From assembly GCA_020849655.1 (NCBI GenBank), contig JADLFU010000240.1:1-64000 (forward strand): a stretch of 64,000 bases of DNA, read 5' to 3'. This DNA is from Polyangiaceae bacterium. GTDB lineage: Bacteria; Myxococcota_A; Polyangia; Polyangiales; Polyangiaceae. The notes beneath the pieces were generated by a model that saw only the letters and a program-made list of their open reading frames with translations, was not told the origin of the DNA and did no database searches. Positions 8,164 to 15,591 of the stretch are shown one piece after another. The stretch's first letter is position 1, and each line of letters opens with the position of its first letter. The position numbers were made by a program, and so were the translations under genes.

Positions 8164-8426
8164 AGGGACGAGCGATCGCCCGCCGTCGGGGGCTTCTCGC
8201 CGTGCTTCGCGCGCTTGTACCAGGCGGCCTCGAGGCGCTTGTCGCGCGGGATGGCGCCGGTGGGGGCGGGCGAGTCGCCCTTCAGCCCGACCGGCATCCG
8301 CGCCTCGTCGAGCCCGCCCGCGGACTTCAACGAGTTCTTCGGCGCGCCTCCGTCGACCGTGCAGGCGACGACGAAGGGCAGCGCGGCGAGCGCGAAGACG
8401 CTGAGGGCGGCGCGGAAGGAGACCAT
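8160..8426 (-). CDS. Small hypothetical lipoprotein
   Basis: An 88-aa protein starting at ATG 8426 (MVSFRAALSVFALAALPFVVAC), with a typical lipobox VVAC at residues 19-22. The frame is open a little further upstream, but the added residues would precede a perfectly good signal peptide, so I chose the inner start. The mature part is polar with KRLEAAWYKRAKHGEKPP near the C-terminus; I recognise no family. The stop overlaps the start of the next small lipoprotein by four bases, so the two form an operon. Confidence 0.55.
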   Translation of the reverse strand: MVSFRAALSVFALAALPFVVACTVDGGAPKNSLKSAGGLDEARMPVGLKGDSPAPTGAIPRDKRLEAAWYKRAKHGEKPPTAGDRSSL

Positions 8427-8469
8427 GACGCCCGCCCCTATAGACCGACCCACAGCGCCAGGCAAGCGC

Positions 8470-8543
8470 GCACGGGTTCAGCCGAGCCGGGCGAAGGACG
8501 CGAGGAATCCGGCTCGCCCGACGAAGGGATCCCGAACACCATG
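8470..8543 (+). repeat. Dispersed 74-bp repeat, copy 2
   Basis: This is a gapless match (64 of 74 bases) to 3361-3434. It sits between the start of the small lipoprotein at 8426 (minus) and the 3' end of the VanY-like gene (stop at 8545-8547, minus). It therefore follows that gene's stop codon almost immediately and is not attached to a plus-strand gene start here, although it ends in the same trinucleotide ATG. This argues that the repeat is an autonomous intergenic element rather than a promoter module of one gene family. Confidence 0.75.
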
Positions 8544-8544
8544 C

Positions 8545-10155
8545 TCAGCGCCTGCGACGCGCGACACACGCGGCCGCCAGCGCGAGCGCCCAGGCCCACG
8601 CCCCGGGCGCCGCGGGGGCGACGGCGCAGCCGCCGCTCGACCCCGTCACGGGCTGGTCGAGCGCGACGTCGACGTGCGGGGGCTCGGGGGAGGACGGCCC
8701 GTTGCCGTCGGTGCCCTCGGCCTCGGGGGTGCCCAGATCGTCGCAGGCGTCGCCCTTGCCGTCGTGGTTCGTGTCGAGCTGCTCGGGGTCGGCGAAGTCG
8801 GGGCAGACGTCCTTGGCGTTCGGGACGCCGTCGCCGTCGAGATCGTCGTCGCACGCGTCGCCGCGCCCGTCGGCGTCCTCGTCGACCTGGTCGGGATCGG
8901 CGACGAGCGGGCAGAGATCGTCGTCGTCCGCGACGCCGTCGCCGTCCTGATCCGCGTCGCACGCGTCGCCCTTCCCGTCCTTGTCGAGATCGGACTGGTC
9001 GGGGTTCGGCGCGAGCGGGCAGTCGTCCTTCGCGTCCGGGACGCCGTCGCCGTCGTCGTCGTCGTCGCAGGCGTCGCCCTTGCCGTCGCGATCGGTGTCG
9101 TCCTGCTCGGGATCCTTCACCTTCGGGCAGACGTCCTTGTCGTCCGGCACGCCGTCGGCGTCGTCGTCGAGCTCGCACGCGTCGCCCTTGCCGTCCTTGT
9201 CGAGATCGGCCTGCGACGGATCGGCGACGAGCGGGCAGACGTCCTTGTCGTCGGGGACGCCTTCTCCGTCGTCGTCGTCGTCGCAGGCGTCGCCCTTCTT
9301 GTCCTTGTCGGAGTCGAGCTGCGACTTGTTGGAGACGGTGGGGCAGTTGTCCTTCGCGTCGTCGACGCCGTCGCCGTCGTCGTCGCCGTCGCAGGCGTCG
9401 CCCTTCTTGTCCTTGTCGAGGTCGGCCTGTGACTTGTTGCTGGTGGTCGGGCAGTTGTCGGAGGTGTCGGCGACGCCGTCGCCGTCGTCGTCCTTGTCGC
9501 ACGCGTCGCCCGCGCCGTCCTTGTCAGTGTCGAGCTGCGACTTGTTGGAGACGGTGTCGCAATTGTCCTTGCTGTTCGGGAGGCCGTCGCCGTCCTTGTC
9601 GTCGCCGCAGGGGCCGCCGCCCGGTCCGCCGCCCCACCACTCCCAGTGCCACGCCTCGCTCGGCACCGTGCGCTTGAAGCCGTAGGAGCCGCCGTGCTTC
9701 GACAGCCACGCGTACACGCCCGAGGAGGAGGTGTTGAGGTCGAGCGCGTGGCCGCTCTGGTGGTTGCTGTACCCGGGCTTCGCCGCGAGGTTGCAGCTGT
9801 TGCAGCTGCAGTTGACGTAGCAGCCGTAGAGGTACTGCTGCTCGGCCATCGTGCGGAAGCCGCTGACGACCTTCAGCGTGACGCCGGCCTTCGCGGCCGC
9901 CTGGGCCATCACGTAGTAGGCGTTCGCGGTGTCCTGCTGGATCTTCTTGCCGTCGACCGTGACGACCGTGATCGAGAAGGCCTTGCCCTTCACGTAGCCG
10001 GTGGCCTGCGAGGTGGCGCACGAGATGGACGAGAGCGGGAGGGACACCTCCCCCGCGGGCTCCGCGCTCGGGCCGGCGTCGGGCTCGGCGCTGGCGCAGG
10101 CGGCGAGCGCGAGGGCGGAGAGCACGAGGGCGGGCGTACGGCACGAGCGCGGCAT
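8545..10155 (-). CDS. VanY-type D,D-carboxypeptidase with calcium-binding repeats and MYXO-CTERM tail
   Basis: A 536-aa surface protein. Residues 1-18 are a signal peptide with lipobox LALAAC. A VanY/M15-type peptidase domain (about 40-165) has the zinc-ligand motif SNHQSGHALDLN and the second ligand region EAWHWEWW, and is predicted to trim peptidoglycan stem peptides. Eight consecutive thrombospondin type-3 units of about 36 residues follow (about 180-465; pattern DxDGDGVxDxxDxCP...GDACD), each a likely calcium site. The C-terminus is a MYXO-CTERM signal: GGC, a hydrophobic helix (AWAWALALAAAC) and RRRR, a marker of Myxococcota. I start it at ATG 10155, right at the signal peptide. A TATCCT box lies 6 bases before the start. 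Confidence 0.88.
   Translation of the reverse strand: MPRSCRTPALVLSALALAACASAEPDAGPSAEPAGEVSLPLSSISCATSQATGYVKGKAFSITVVTVDGKKIQQDTANAYYVMAQAAAKAGVTLKVVSGFRTMAEQQYLYGCYVNCSCNSCNLAAKPGYSNHQSGHALDLNTSSSGVYAWLSKHGGSYGFKRTVPSEAWHWEWWGGGPGGGPCGDDKDGDGLPNSKDNCDTVSNKSQLDTDKDGAGDACDKDDDGDGVADTSDNCPTTSNKSQADLDKDKKGDACDGDDDGDGVDDAKDNCPTVSNKSQLDSDKDKKGDACDDDDDGEGVPDDKDVCPLVADPSQADLDKDGKGDACELDDDADGVPDDKDVCPKVKDPEQDDTDRDGKGDACDDDDDGDGVPDAKDDCPLAPNPDQSDLDKDGKGDACDADQDGDGVADDDDLCPLVADPDQVDEDADGRGDACDDDLDGDGVPNAKDVCPDFADPEQLDTNHDGKGDACDDLGTPEAEGTDGNGPSSPEPPHVDVALDQPVTGSSGGCAVAPAAPGAWAWALALAAACVARRRR
8750..9610 (-). repeat. Tandem repeats encoding type-3 thrombospondin units
   Basis: Eight degenerate copies of about 108 bp encode the 36-residue Asp-rich calcium-binding units inside the VanY-like gene. 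On the plus strand the most regular phrases are GTCGCACGCGTCGCCCTT and CGCCGTCGCCGTC. They are coding repeats, prone to slippage and misassembly, not CRISPR. Confidence 0.8.
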
Positions 10156-10161
10156 CCTGGC

Positions 10162-10167
10162 AGGATA
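10162..10167 (-). promoter_or_regulatory. TATCCT -10-like box before the VanY-like gene
   Basis: TATCCT lies six bases before the ATG at 10155. If it acts as a -10 element, the transcript would begin at or beside the start codon. No clear -35 and no Shine-Dalgarno are seen. Confidence 0.35.
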
Positions 10168-10217
10168 CGACGACCGAGCGGGCCCGCGCACGCGCTGATT
10201 TCTCGCGGCCTGGTAGA

Positions 10218-10472
10218 GTGCGCGGCGACGTGGAGCTCCTCCGCCGCGTGAACCTCTTCTGGCTCGGGGCCGGCCTGTTCCTCGCGCTCTTCGGCGCGAA
10301 CGAGGTCGTCGCCTACTACACGATGCCGGTGAGGCGCTGGCTCGGCGGGCCGCTCGCGCTCGTGGGTGAGATCGCGGCGACGCTGCTCGGGCTCTGGATC
10401 GTCTACACGCTGGGCTTCGAGGCGCCGCCGGAGCCCGAAGCGCCGCGCGCGCGCGACGACGACCCGGCCTGA
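10218..10472 (+). CDS. Small two-helix membrane protein
   Basis: Up to 84 aa. There are two hydrophobic segments, about residues 12-34 (LFWLGAGLFLALFGANEVVAYY) and 43-66 (PLALVGEIAATLLGLWIVYTL), and an acidic/proline-rich C-terminal tail. Start candidates are GTG 10218 and GTG 10230; the second would remove only four residues. I recognise no family. Its last 70 bases overlap, on the opposite strand, the 3' end of the cobA-hemD gene. Both frames read as proteins there, but the shared segment is low-complexity in each. Confidence 0.5.
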   Translation: MRGDVELLRRVNLFWLGAGLFLALFGANEVVAYYTMPVRRWLGGPLALVGEIAATLLGLWIVYTLGFEAPPEPEAPRARDDDPA

Positions 10473-11989
10473 TCGCCGCGCGCGGCCCCGGTCGCCACGA
10501 GCGCGTCGACGAGGCCCTCGAGCGAGTGCGTCGCCGCCGTCGCCGCGACGCGCCAGCCCCTCGCGCGGACGGCGTCGCTCGTGGTCGGGCCGATCGACAC
10601 GAGCGCGGCGCGCGAGAGCAGCTCCCCGGCGCGCGGGCCGAGCGTCGCCGCGAGGCCGTCGACGGCGCTCGGCGACATCAGCGTGACCGCGTCGAGCTCG
10701 CCGCGCGACAGCTGATCGACGAGGGGCTCCGCGAGCTCCGGCCGGGCGGGCAGCGTCTCGTAGGCGGTGACGACGGTGACCTCGCCGCCCCCGCGCCGCA
10801 CCACGTCGGGCAGCACGTCGAGCCCCGCGCGAGCCCGGAACAGCGCGACCCGCGCGCGCGGGTGGGCGCGCAGGATCTCGGCCCCGAGCGCCTCGCCGCG
10901 GTGATCCTCGGCGACGAGATCGGCGCGGAGGCCGCGCTCCGCGAGCGCGCGCGCCGTCGCGGGGCCGACCGCCGCGAGCTTGACCGTCGCCCACGCGCGC
11001 GCGTCGAGCCCGAGCCTCCACGTCGCGTCGAGCGCGGCGCGCGCGCCGTTCGCGCTCGTGAACGCCGCGACGTCGTAGGCGGACCGCCGCGCGACCGCGT
11101 CGTCGAGGCCCTCGTCGAGCACGGGCCGCGTCTCGATCGTAGGGGCGAGCACGGGCTCGGCGCCGAGCTCGCGCAGCCGCTCGCACAGCGCGCCCGCCTG
11201 CGCCCTCGCGCGGGTGACGAGCACGCGCCGGCCGAACAGCGGCCGCGCCTCGAACCAGGCGAGCTGCGCGCGCAGCCTGACGACGTCGCCGATCACGATG
11301 AGCGCGGGCCCGCCGAGCCCTGCGCCTTCGCACGCGCCCGCGAGCTCGTCGAGGCGCGCCTCGACGACGCGCTGGGACGACCAGGAGCCGCGCTGGATGA
11401 CCGCCGCCGGCGTGTCGACCGGGCGCCCGTGGCGGATGAGCTCGGCCGCGATCTCGCCGACGCGGGACAGCCCCATCAGCACGCAGATCGTGCCCGAGCG
11501 CGTCGCGAGCCGCCGGTAGTCGTGGCCGTCGGGGCCCGTGCCGGCGCGCGGCGTGCCCGTCAAGAACAGCACCGACGACGCGTGATCGCGGTGCGTCAGC
11601 GGGATGCCCGCGTACGCGCTCGCGGCGACGGGCGAGGAGATGCCCGGCACGATCTCGAACCTCACGCCGTGCTCGGCGAGGAAGAGCGCCTCCTCGGCCC
11701 CGCGCGCGAACAGCAAGGGATCCCCGCCCTTCAGCCGTCCGACGATCTTGCCCGCGCGTGCGTGCTCGACGAGCGCCGCGTTGATCTCCGCCTGCGGCGT
11801 CTCGAACCGGCCGCCGCGCTTGCCGACGAACCGCAGGACCGCGTCCGCCCGCGTGTGCTCGAGCAGCGACGGGTGCGCGAGCGCGTCGTACAGCACGACG
11901 TCGCACCGGCCGAGCAGCTCGCGGCCGCGCACCGTGATGAGCCCTGGATCGCCGGGGCCCGCGCCGATGAGGTAGACGACGCCGCTCAT
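10403..11989 (-). CDS. cobA-hemD: Fused uroporphyrinogen-III methyltransferase / uroporphyrinogen-III synthase
   Basis: A 528-aa bifunctional tetrapyrrole enzyme. Residues 1-245 are the SUMT domain (SAM-dependent methylation of uroporphyrinogen III to precorrin-2), with VYLIGAGPGDPGLITVRG, VGKRGG, RLKGGDPLLFARG, PGISSPVAA, GIPLTHRD and AAVIQRGS all present. Residues 255-505 are the HemD domain (closure of hydroxymethylbilane), with LVTRARAQA, AFTSANGARA, AAVGPATARAL and SIGPTTSDAVRARG. Making and using uroporphyrinogen III in one chain channels it to sirohaem or cobalamin. The fusion is known in several bacterial groups. The C-terminal 25 residues are Ser/Gly/Arg-rich, unstructured, and overlap a convergent gene. 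Confidence 0.92.
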   Translation of the reverse strand: MSGVVYLIGAGPGDPGLITVRGRELLGRCDVVLYDALAHPSLLEHTRADAVLRFVGKRGGRFETPQAEINAALVEHARAGKIVGRLKGGDPLLFARGAEEALFLAEHGVRFEIVPGISSPVAASAYAGIPLTHRDHASSVLFLTGTPRAGTGPDGHDYRRLATRSGTICVLMGLSRVGEIAAELIRHGRPVDTPAAVIQRGSWSSQRVVEARLDELAGACEGAGLGGPALIVIGDVVRLRAQLAWFEARPLFGRRVLVTRARAQAGALCERLRELGAEPVLAPTIETRPVLDEGLDDAVARRSAYDVAAFTSANGARAALDATWRLGLDARAWATVKLAAVGPATARALAERGLRADLVAEDHRGEALGAEILRAHPRARVALFRARAGLDVLPDVVRRGGGEVTVVTAYETLPARPELAEPLVDQLSRGELDAVTLMSPSAVDGLAATLGPRAGELLSRAALVSIGPTTSDAVRARGWRVAATAATHSLEGLVDALVATGAARGDQAGSSSRARGASGSGGASKPSV

Positions 11990-12061
11990 TCGCGGCCCTC
12001 CCTCGCACGCGCGGCCTCTCGTGTCACGCGGGCCCGTCGTGCCGTGTTACAGGTCGCTGAC

Positions 12062-13087
12062 ATGAGCGCCTCGATCCAGCCGCCGCCGCCGAAGCTCGGG
12101 ATCACCCTCGAGACCTACATCATGGAGGGGATGATCGGCTCGCCCGGCGCGACGGGGCACTTCACCTCGCTCCTGAACCAGGTCTGCCTCGCCGCCCGCA
12201 TGATCACCGCGCACGTGCGCGCTGCCGGCCTCGCCGACGTGCTCGGCTACACCGGCCAGACGAACGTGCAGGGCGAGGCCGTGCAGAAGCTCGACGAGCT
12301 CGCCAACAACACGCTGCGCAGCGTGCTGTCGCGCCGCGGCCACTGCGCGGCGATCGTCAGCGAGGAGGACGACGAGATGACGCCGATCAGCGACGATCCG
12401 CGCGCGAAATACGTCGTCGTGGTCGATCCGCTCGACGGCTCGTCGAACATCGACTGCAACGTCGCGATCGGCACCATCTTCGGCATCCTGAAGAAGCGCG
12501 GCGAGGGCGGCCTGCCCGCGACGAAGGACGACGTGCTGCGCCCGGGGCGCGATCTGCTCTGCGCCGGGTACCTCCTCTACAGCGCGCAGACGATGCTCGT
12601 GCTGACGTTCGGGCGCGGCGTGCACGGGTTCACGTACGATCCAGGCGTCGGCGAGTTCTTCCTGTCGCACGAGAACATCCGCTGCCCGGAGAAGGGCAGC
12701 GTCTACAGCATCAACGGCGGCAACAGCACGCGCTGGTCGGCGGGCGTGAGGAAGTGGGCCGCGTGGATCAAGGAGGAGGACAAGGCGACCTCGCGGCCCT
12801 ACTCCTCGCGGTACGTCGGCTCGCTCGTCGCGGACGCGCACCGCACGCTGCTGAAGGGCGGGATCTTCGCGTACCCGGCCGACACGAAGAGCCCGAAGGG
12901 CAAGCTGCGGCTGCTCTACGAGGCGAACCCGATGGCGTACATCTTCGAGGCGGCGGGCGGCGCGGCCACGGACGGCACCTCGCGCATCCTCGATCTGCAG
13001 CCGACCGAGACCCACGAGCGCACGCCGCTCGTGCTCGGATCGCGCGAGGACGTCGAGACGTTCGCGAGGTTCCTCCGCGAGGGGTGA
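12062..13087 (+). CDS. fbp: Fructose-1,6-bisphosphatase, class 1
   Basis: A 341-aa cytoplasmic enzyme of gluconeogenesis that hydrolyses fructose 1,6-bisphosphate to fructose 6-phosphate. Class 1 motifs are present in order: GEAVQKLDELANNTL, IVSEEDDEM (metal ligands), VVVDPLDGSSNIDCNVAIGTIFGI (the DPLDGSSN metal/phosphate loop), YSSRYVGSLVADAHRTLLKGGIFAYP (substrate-binding) and KLRLLYEANPMAYIFEAAGG. The length is normal for the family. The start at ATG 12062 is 72 bases from the divergent cobA-hemD start; the two share a short regulatory region. A TTACAG hexamer lies 9 bases before the ATG. Confidence 0.95.
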   Translation: MSASIQPPPPKLGITLETYIMEGMIGSPGATGHFTSLLNQVCLAARMITAHVRAAGLADVLGYTGQTNVQGEAVQKLDELANNTLRSVLSRRGHCAAIVSEEDDEMTPISDDPRAKYVVVVDPLDGSSNIDCNVAIGTIFGILKKRGEGGLPATKDDVLRPGRDLLCAGYLLYSAQTMLVLTFGRGVHGFTYDPGVGEFFLSHENIRCPEKGSVYSINGGNSTRWSAGVRKWAAWIKEEDKATSRPYSSRYVGSLVADAHRTLLKGGIFAYPADTKSPKGKLRLLYEANPMAYIFEAAGGAATDGTSRILDLQPTETHERTPLVLGSREDVETFARFLREG

Positions 13088-13181
13088 CGAGGCCGAACCT
13101 CACCATCCTCTCACGCGGGCGATCCCGCCGACCCCGCGCGCGGGCCCGCCGGACGTCGAGCGGGACGACGGCGGCCGTCTC

Positions 13182-15575
13182 GTGGTACGGGCGCGCCCCG
13201 TGTCCACGTCCGCCGCCCCCGCGCCCACGAAGAGCCTGCCCGCGCGCGCGGGGTTCGCGCTCGTCACCGCGTCGCTCCTGCTCGCGGAGATCGCGCTCAC
13301 GCGCGTGTTCTCGGGCACCATCGGCTACTACTTCGCGTTCATGAGCATCAGCGTCGCGATGCTCGGGCTCGGCGCGGGCAGCCTCTGGGTCACCCTCCGC
13401 GACGTGGCGCTCCACCCGGACGCGCGCGCCGGGCGGGCGGCCGTCGGCCTCGGCGTGACCGCGGTCGCCGCGACGCTGCTCTACCTCAGGTTCTACCCGG
13501 CGATGGGCGCGCCAGGCGCGACGTCGCAGCTCGCGTACGTCGGGCTCTTCGCGGCGCTGTTCGTGCCGTTCCTGCTCGGCGGCGTCGTCATCAGCGTGGT
13601 GTTCGAGGCGGGCCGCGCGGAGTTCGGCAAGCTGTACGCGATCGATCTGCTCGGCGCCGCCGCGGGCTGCGTCGTCGCCGCGCCGCTGCTCGACCGCGTC
13701 CCCGCGCCGAAGGCCATGATCGTCATCGGCGCCCTCGCCGCGCTCGCGGGCCCGCTCTTCCTCCTCGGCGCGGGCGCCAGGCGCCAGGCGGCCGTCGCCG
13801 CGGCCGCGCTCGTCGTCGGGTTCGGCGGGGCGTACGCGGGGCTGTCGGGCTCCGAGCTCTTCGCTTGCAAGGTCATCCGCAACGCGCCGCTCACCGATCT
13901 CGTCCATGACGAGTGGAACGACTTCTCGCGCGTCATCGTCAAGAAGGGCAATTTCTACACCTGGGGCCTGTCGCAGCGGTACGAGAAGGCGCACGACAAG
14001 CAGTATGACCTGTTGATCGAGGGCGTCGCCGGCACGCAGATACAGAAGTACGACGGCCAGCACATCAAGGAGCTCGATTTCTTCGAGTGGGACATCTCCT
14101 CGATGCCGCACGTGCTGCGCCCGAGAGGCTCGACGCTGGTGCTCGGCGTGGGCGCCGGGTTCGACGTGATGATGGCGAAGTACTTTGACAAGTCACCCAT
14201 CGTCGGCGTCGAGGTCAACCCGCTCGTCGGCAAGACGGTGAACGAGACGTTCGGCGCGTACTCGGGGCGCCCGTACCTTCAGCCGGGGGTGACCATCCAC
14301 TACGAGAACGCGCGCACCTACGTGAAGCGCGACAAGGCGCGGTACGACATCGTCACCGTCACGTGGGTGGACAGCGGCGCGGCGACCGGCGCGGGCGCGT
14401 TTGCGCTCACCGAGAACTACCTCTACACGGTCGACGCGTTCCGCGACTACATCGCGCGCCTCTCCGACGACGGCGTGCTCGCGTTCATGCGCGCGCGCTA
14501 CTCGCCCGACTACGACGCCATCAAGGGCATCGGCATCGCGGTCGAGGCGCTGCGCTCGCTCGGCGTGAAGGATCCCGAGCGGTGCGTCGTCGTCTCCAGC
14601 GTCAAGAGCCCCCACTTCGGCTGGCGCGAGCTGACCCACGTGATGGTGAAGACCAAGCCCTTCACCCCCGAGGAACTGGCGAAGGTCGACGAGCTGCGCG
14701 GGCGCCTGTGGTTCGGCAACCTGTACACGCCGGGGCGCGCCGACAACGACGCGCCCATCACGCGGCTGGTGGTCGACCGGGACAGGGAGGCCGTCTACGC
14801 GTCGTTCCCGTTCGACATGGAGCCGAACCACGACGACCGCCCGTTCTATTTCTTCCTGCGCGCGGGCCAGGGCCGCCCGGCCGGCAACGACGTGCTCATC
14901 CTGCGCCAGGCGATGGTGACCCTGTTCGTGCTCATCGCCGCGTTCCTCGTCGTGCCCCTCGCGCGGCTGCTGAAGAAGGGCGCGCTCTCGCCGGCGGAGA
15001 TCGCGGCGCCCTCCGCGTACTTCTCGCTGCTGGGGCTCGGGTTCATGCTGGTCGAGATGAAGCTGCTGCAGCAGAGCGTGCTCGTCGTCGGCAACCCGAC
15101 GCTGTCGCTCGCCGCGGTGCTGGCGGCGCTGCTCGTCTCGACGGGGCTGGGCGCCCTGTACGCCAACCGCCTCGCGAAGGCGCCCGACGTCCGCAGGCGC
15201 GCGGCCTCGGCGTTCGGCGCCTTGCTCGTCGTGCTGACGATCGCGCTCGTCACCGCCGAGCCGATCGCGAACGCGCTCACGGGCTTCGAGCTGCCGGTGC
15301 GCACCCTGGGGCTCGTCGTCGCGATCTTCCCGATGGGGTTCCTGCTGGGCTGCCCGCTGCCGCTCGGGATGAGCACGCTCGGCGACAAGAAGGGCCTGGT
15401 CGCGTGGTCGTGGGGCATGAACGGCATGCTCGGCGTCGCCGGCACCGCGGTCGCCACCTACGTCGCCATCCACCTCGGCCTGCGCGCTGCCTTCGTGCTC
15501 GGGATGGCCTGCTACGTGGTGGCGGGCGCGCTCTTCCTCGGCGTGCTCAGCCGGCCGCGCGCTTCGGTTGGTTAG
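13182..15575 (+). CDS. Polytopic membrane protein with spermidine-synthase-like domain
   Basis: A protein of 797 aa (791 if GTG 13200 is used). The N-terminal third contains several membrane helices (about residues 20-45, 50-72, 85-105, 115-140, 150-170, 180-220). The middle (about 310-480) is a Rossmann methyltransferase-like fold related to polyamine aminopropyltransferases, with LVLGVGAGFDVMMAKYF, VGVEVNPLV and YDIVTVTWVDS. More membrane helices follow (about 580-790), including a segment GLGFMLVEMKLLQQ characteristic of this bacterial family. Whether it makes spermidine is unknown: the aminopropyl-transfer Asp region (here VDSGAATGAG) differs from the usual D-x-x-D loop. It could be a transport-coupled or regulatory homologue. 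No operon partner is seen. Confidence 0.75.
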   Translation: MVRARPVSTSAAPAPTKSLPARAGFALVTASLLLAEIALTRVFSGTIGYYFAFMSISVAMLGLGAGSLWVTLRDVALHPDARAGRAAVGLGVTAVAATLLYLRFYPAMGAPGATSQLAYVGLFAALFVPFLLGGVVISVVFEAGRAEFGKLYAIDLLGAAAGCVVAAPLLDRVPAPKAMIVIGALAALAGPLFLLGAGARRQAAVAAAALVVGFGGAYAGLSGSELFACKVIRNAPLTDLVHDEWNDFSRVIVKKGNFYTWGLSQRYEKAHDKQYDLLIEGVAGTQIQKYDGQHIKELDFFEWDISSMPHVLRPRGSTLVLGVGAGFDVMMAKYFDKSPIVGVEVNPLVGKTVNETFGAYSGRPYLQPGVTIHYENARTYVKRDKARYDIVTVTWVDSGAATGAGAFALTENYLYTVDAFRDYIARLSDDGVLAFMRARYSPDYDAIKGIGIAVEALRSLGVKDPERCVVVSSVKSPHFGWRELTHVMVKTKPFTPEELAKVDELRGRLWFGNLYTPGRADNDAPITRLVVDRDREAVYASFPFDMEPNHDDRPFYFFLRAGQGRPAGNDVLILRQAMVTLFVLIAAFLVVPLARLLKKGALSPAEIAAPSAYFSLLGLGFMLVEMKLLQQSVLVVGNPTLSLAAVLAALLVSTGLGALYANRLAKAPDVRRRAASAFGALLVVLTIALVTAEPIANALTGFELPVRTLGLVVAIFPMGFLLGCPLPLGMSTLGDKKGLVAWSWGMNGMLGVAGTAVATYVAIHLGLRAAFVLGMACYVVAGALFLGVLSRPRASVG

Positions 15576-15591
15576 ATTTATTGAGTGACGG

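Noticed and set aside
8750-9610. CRISPR-like spaced repeats
   Set aside because: They are in-frame coding repeats for calcium-binding units, with no constant spacer length and no cas genes.
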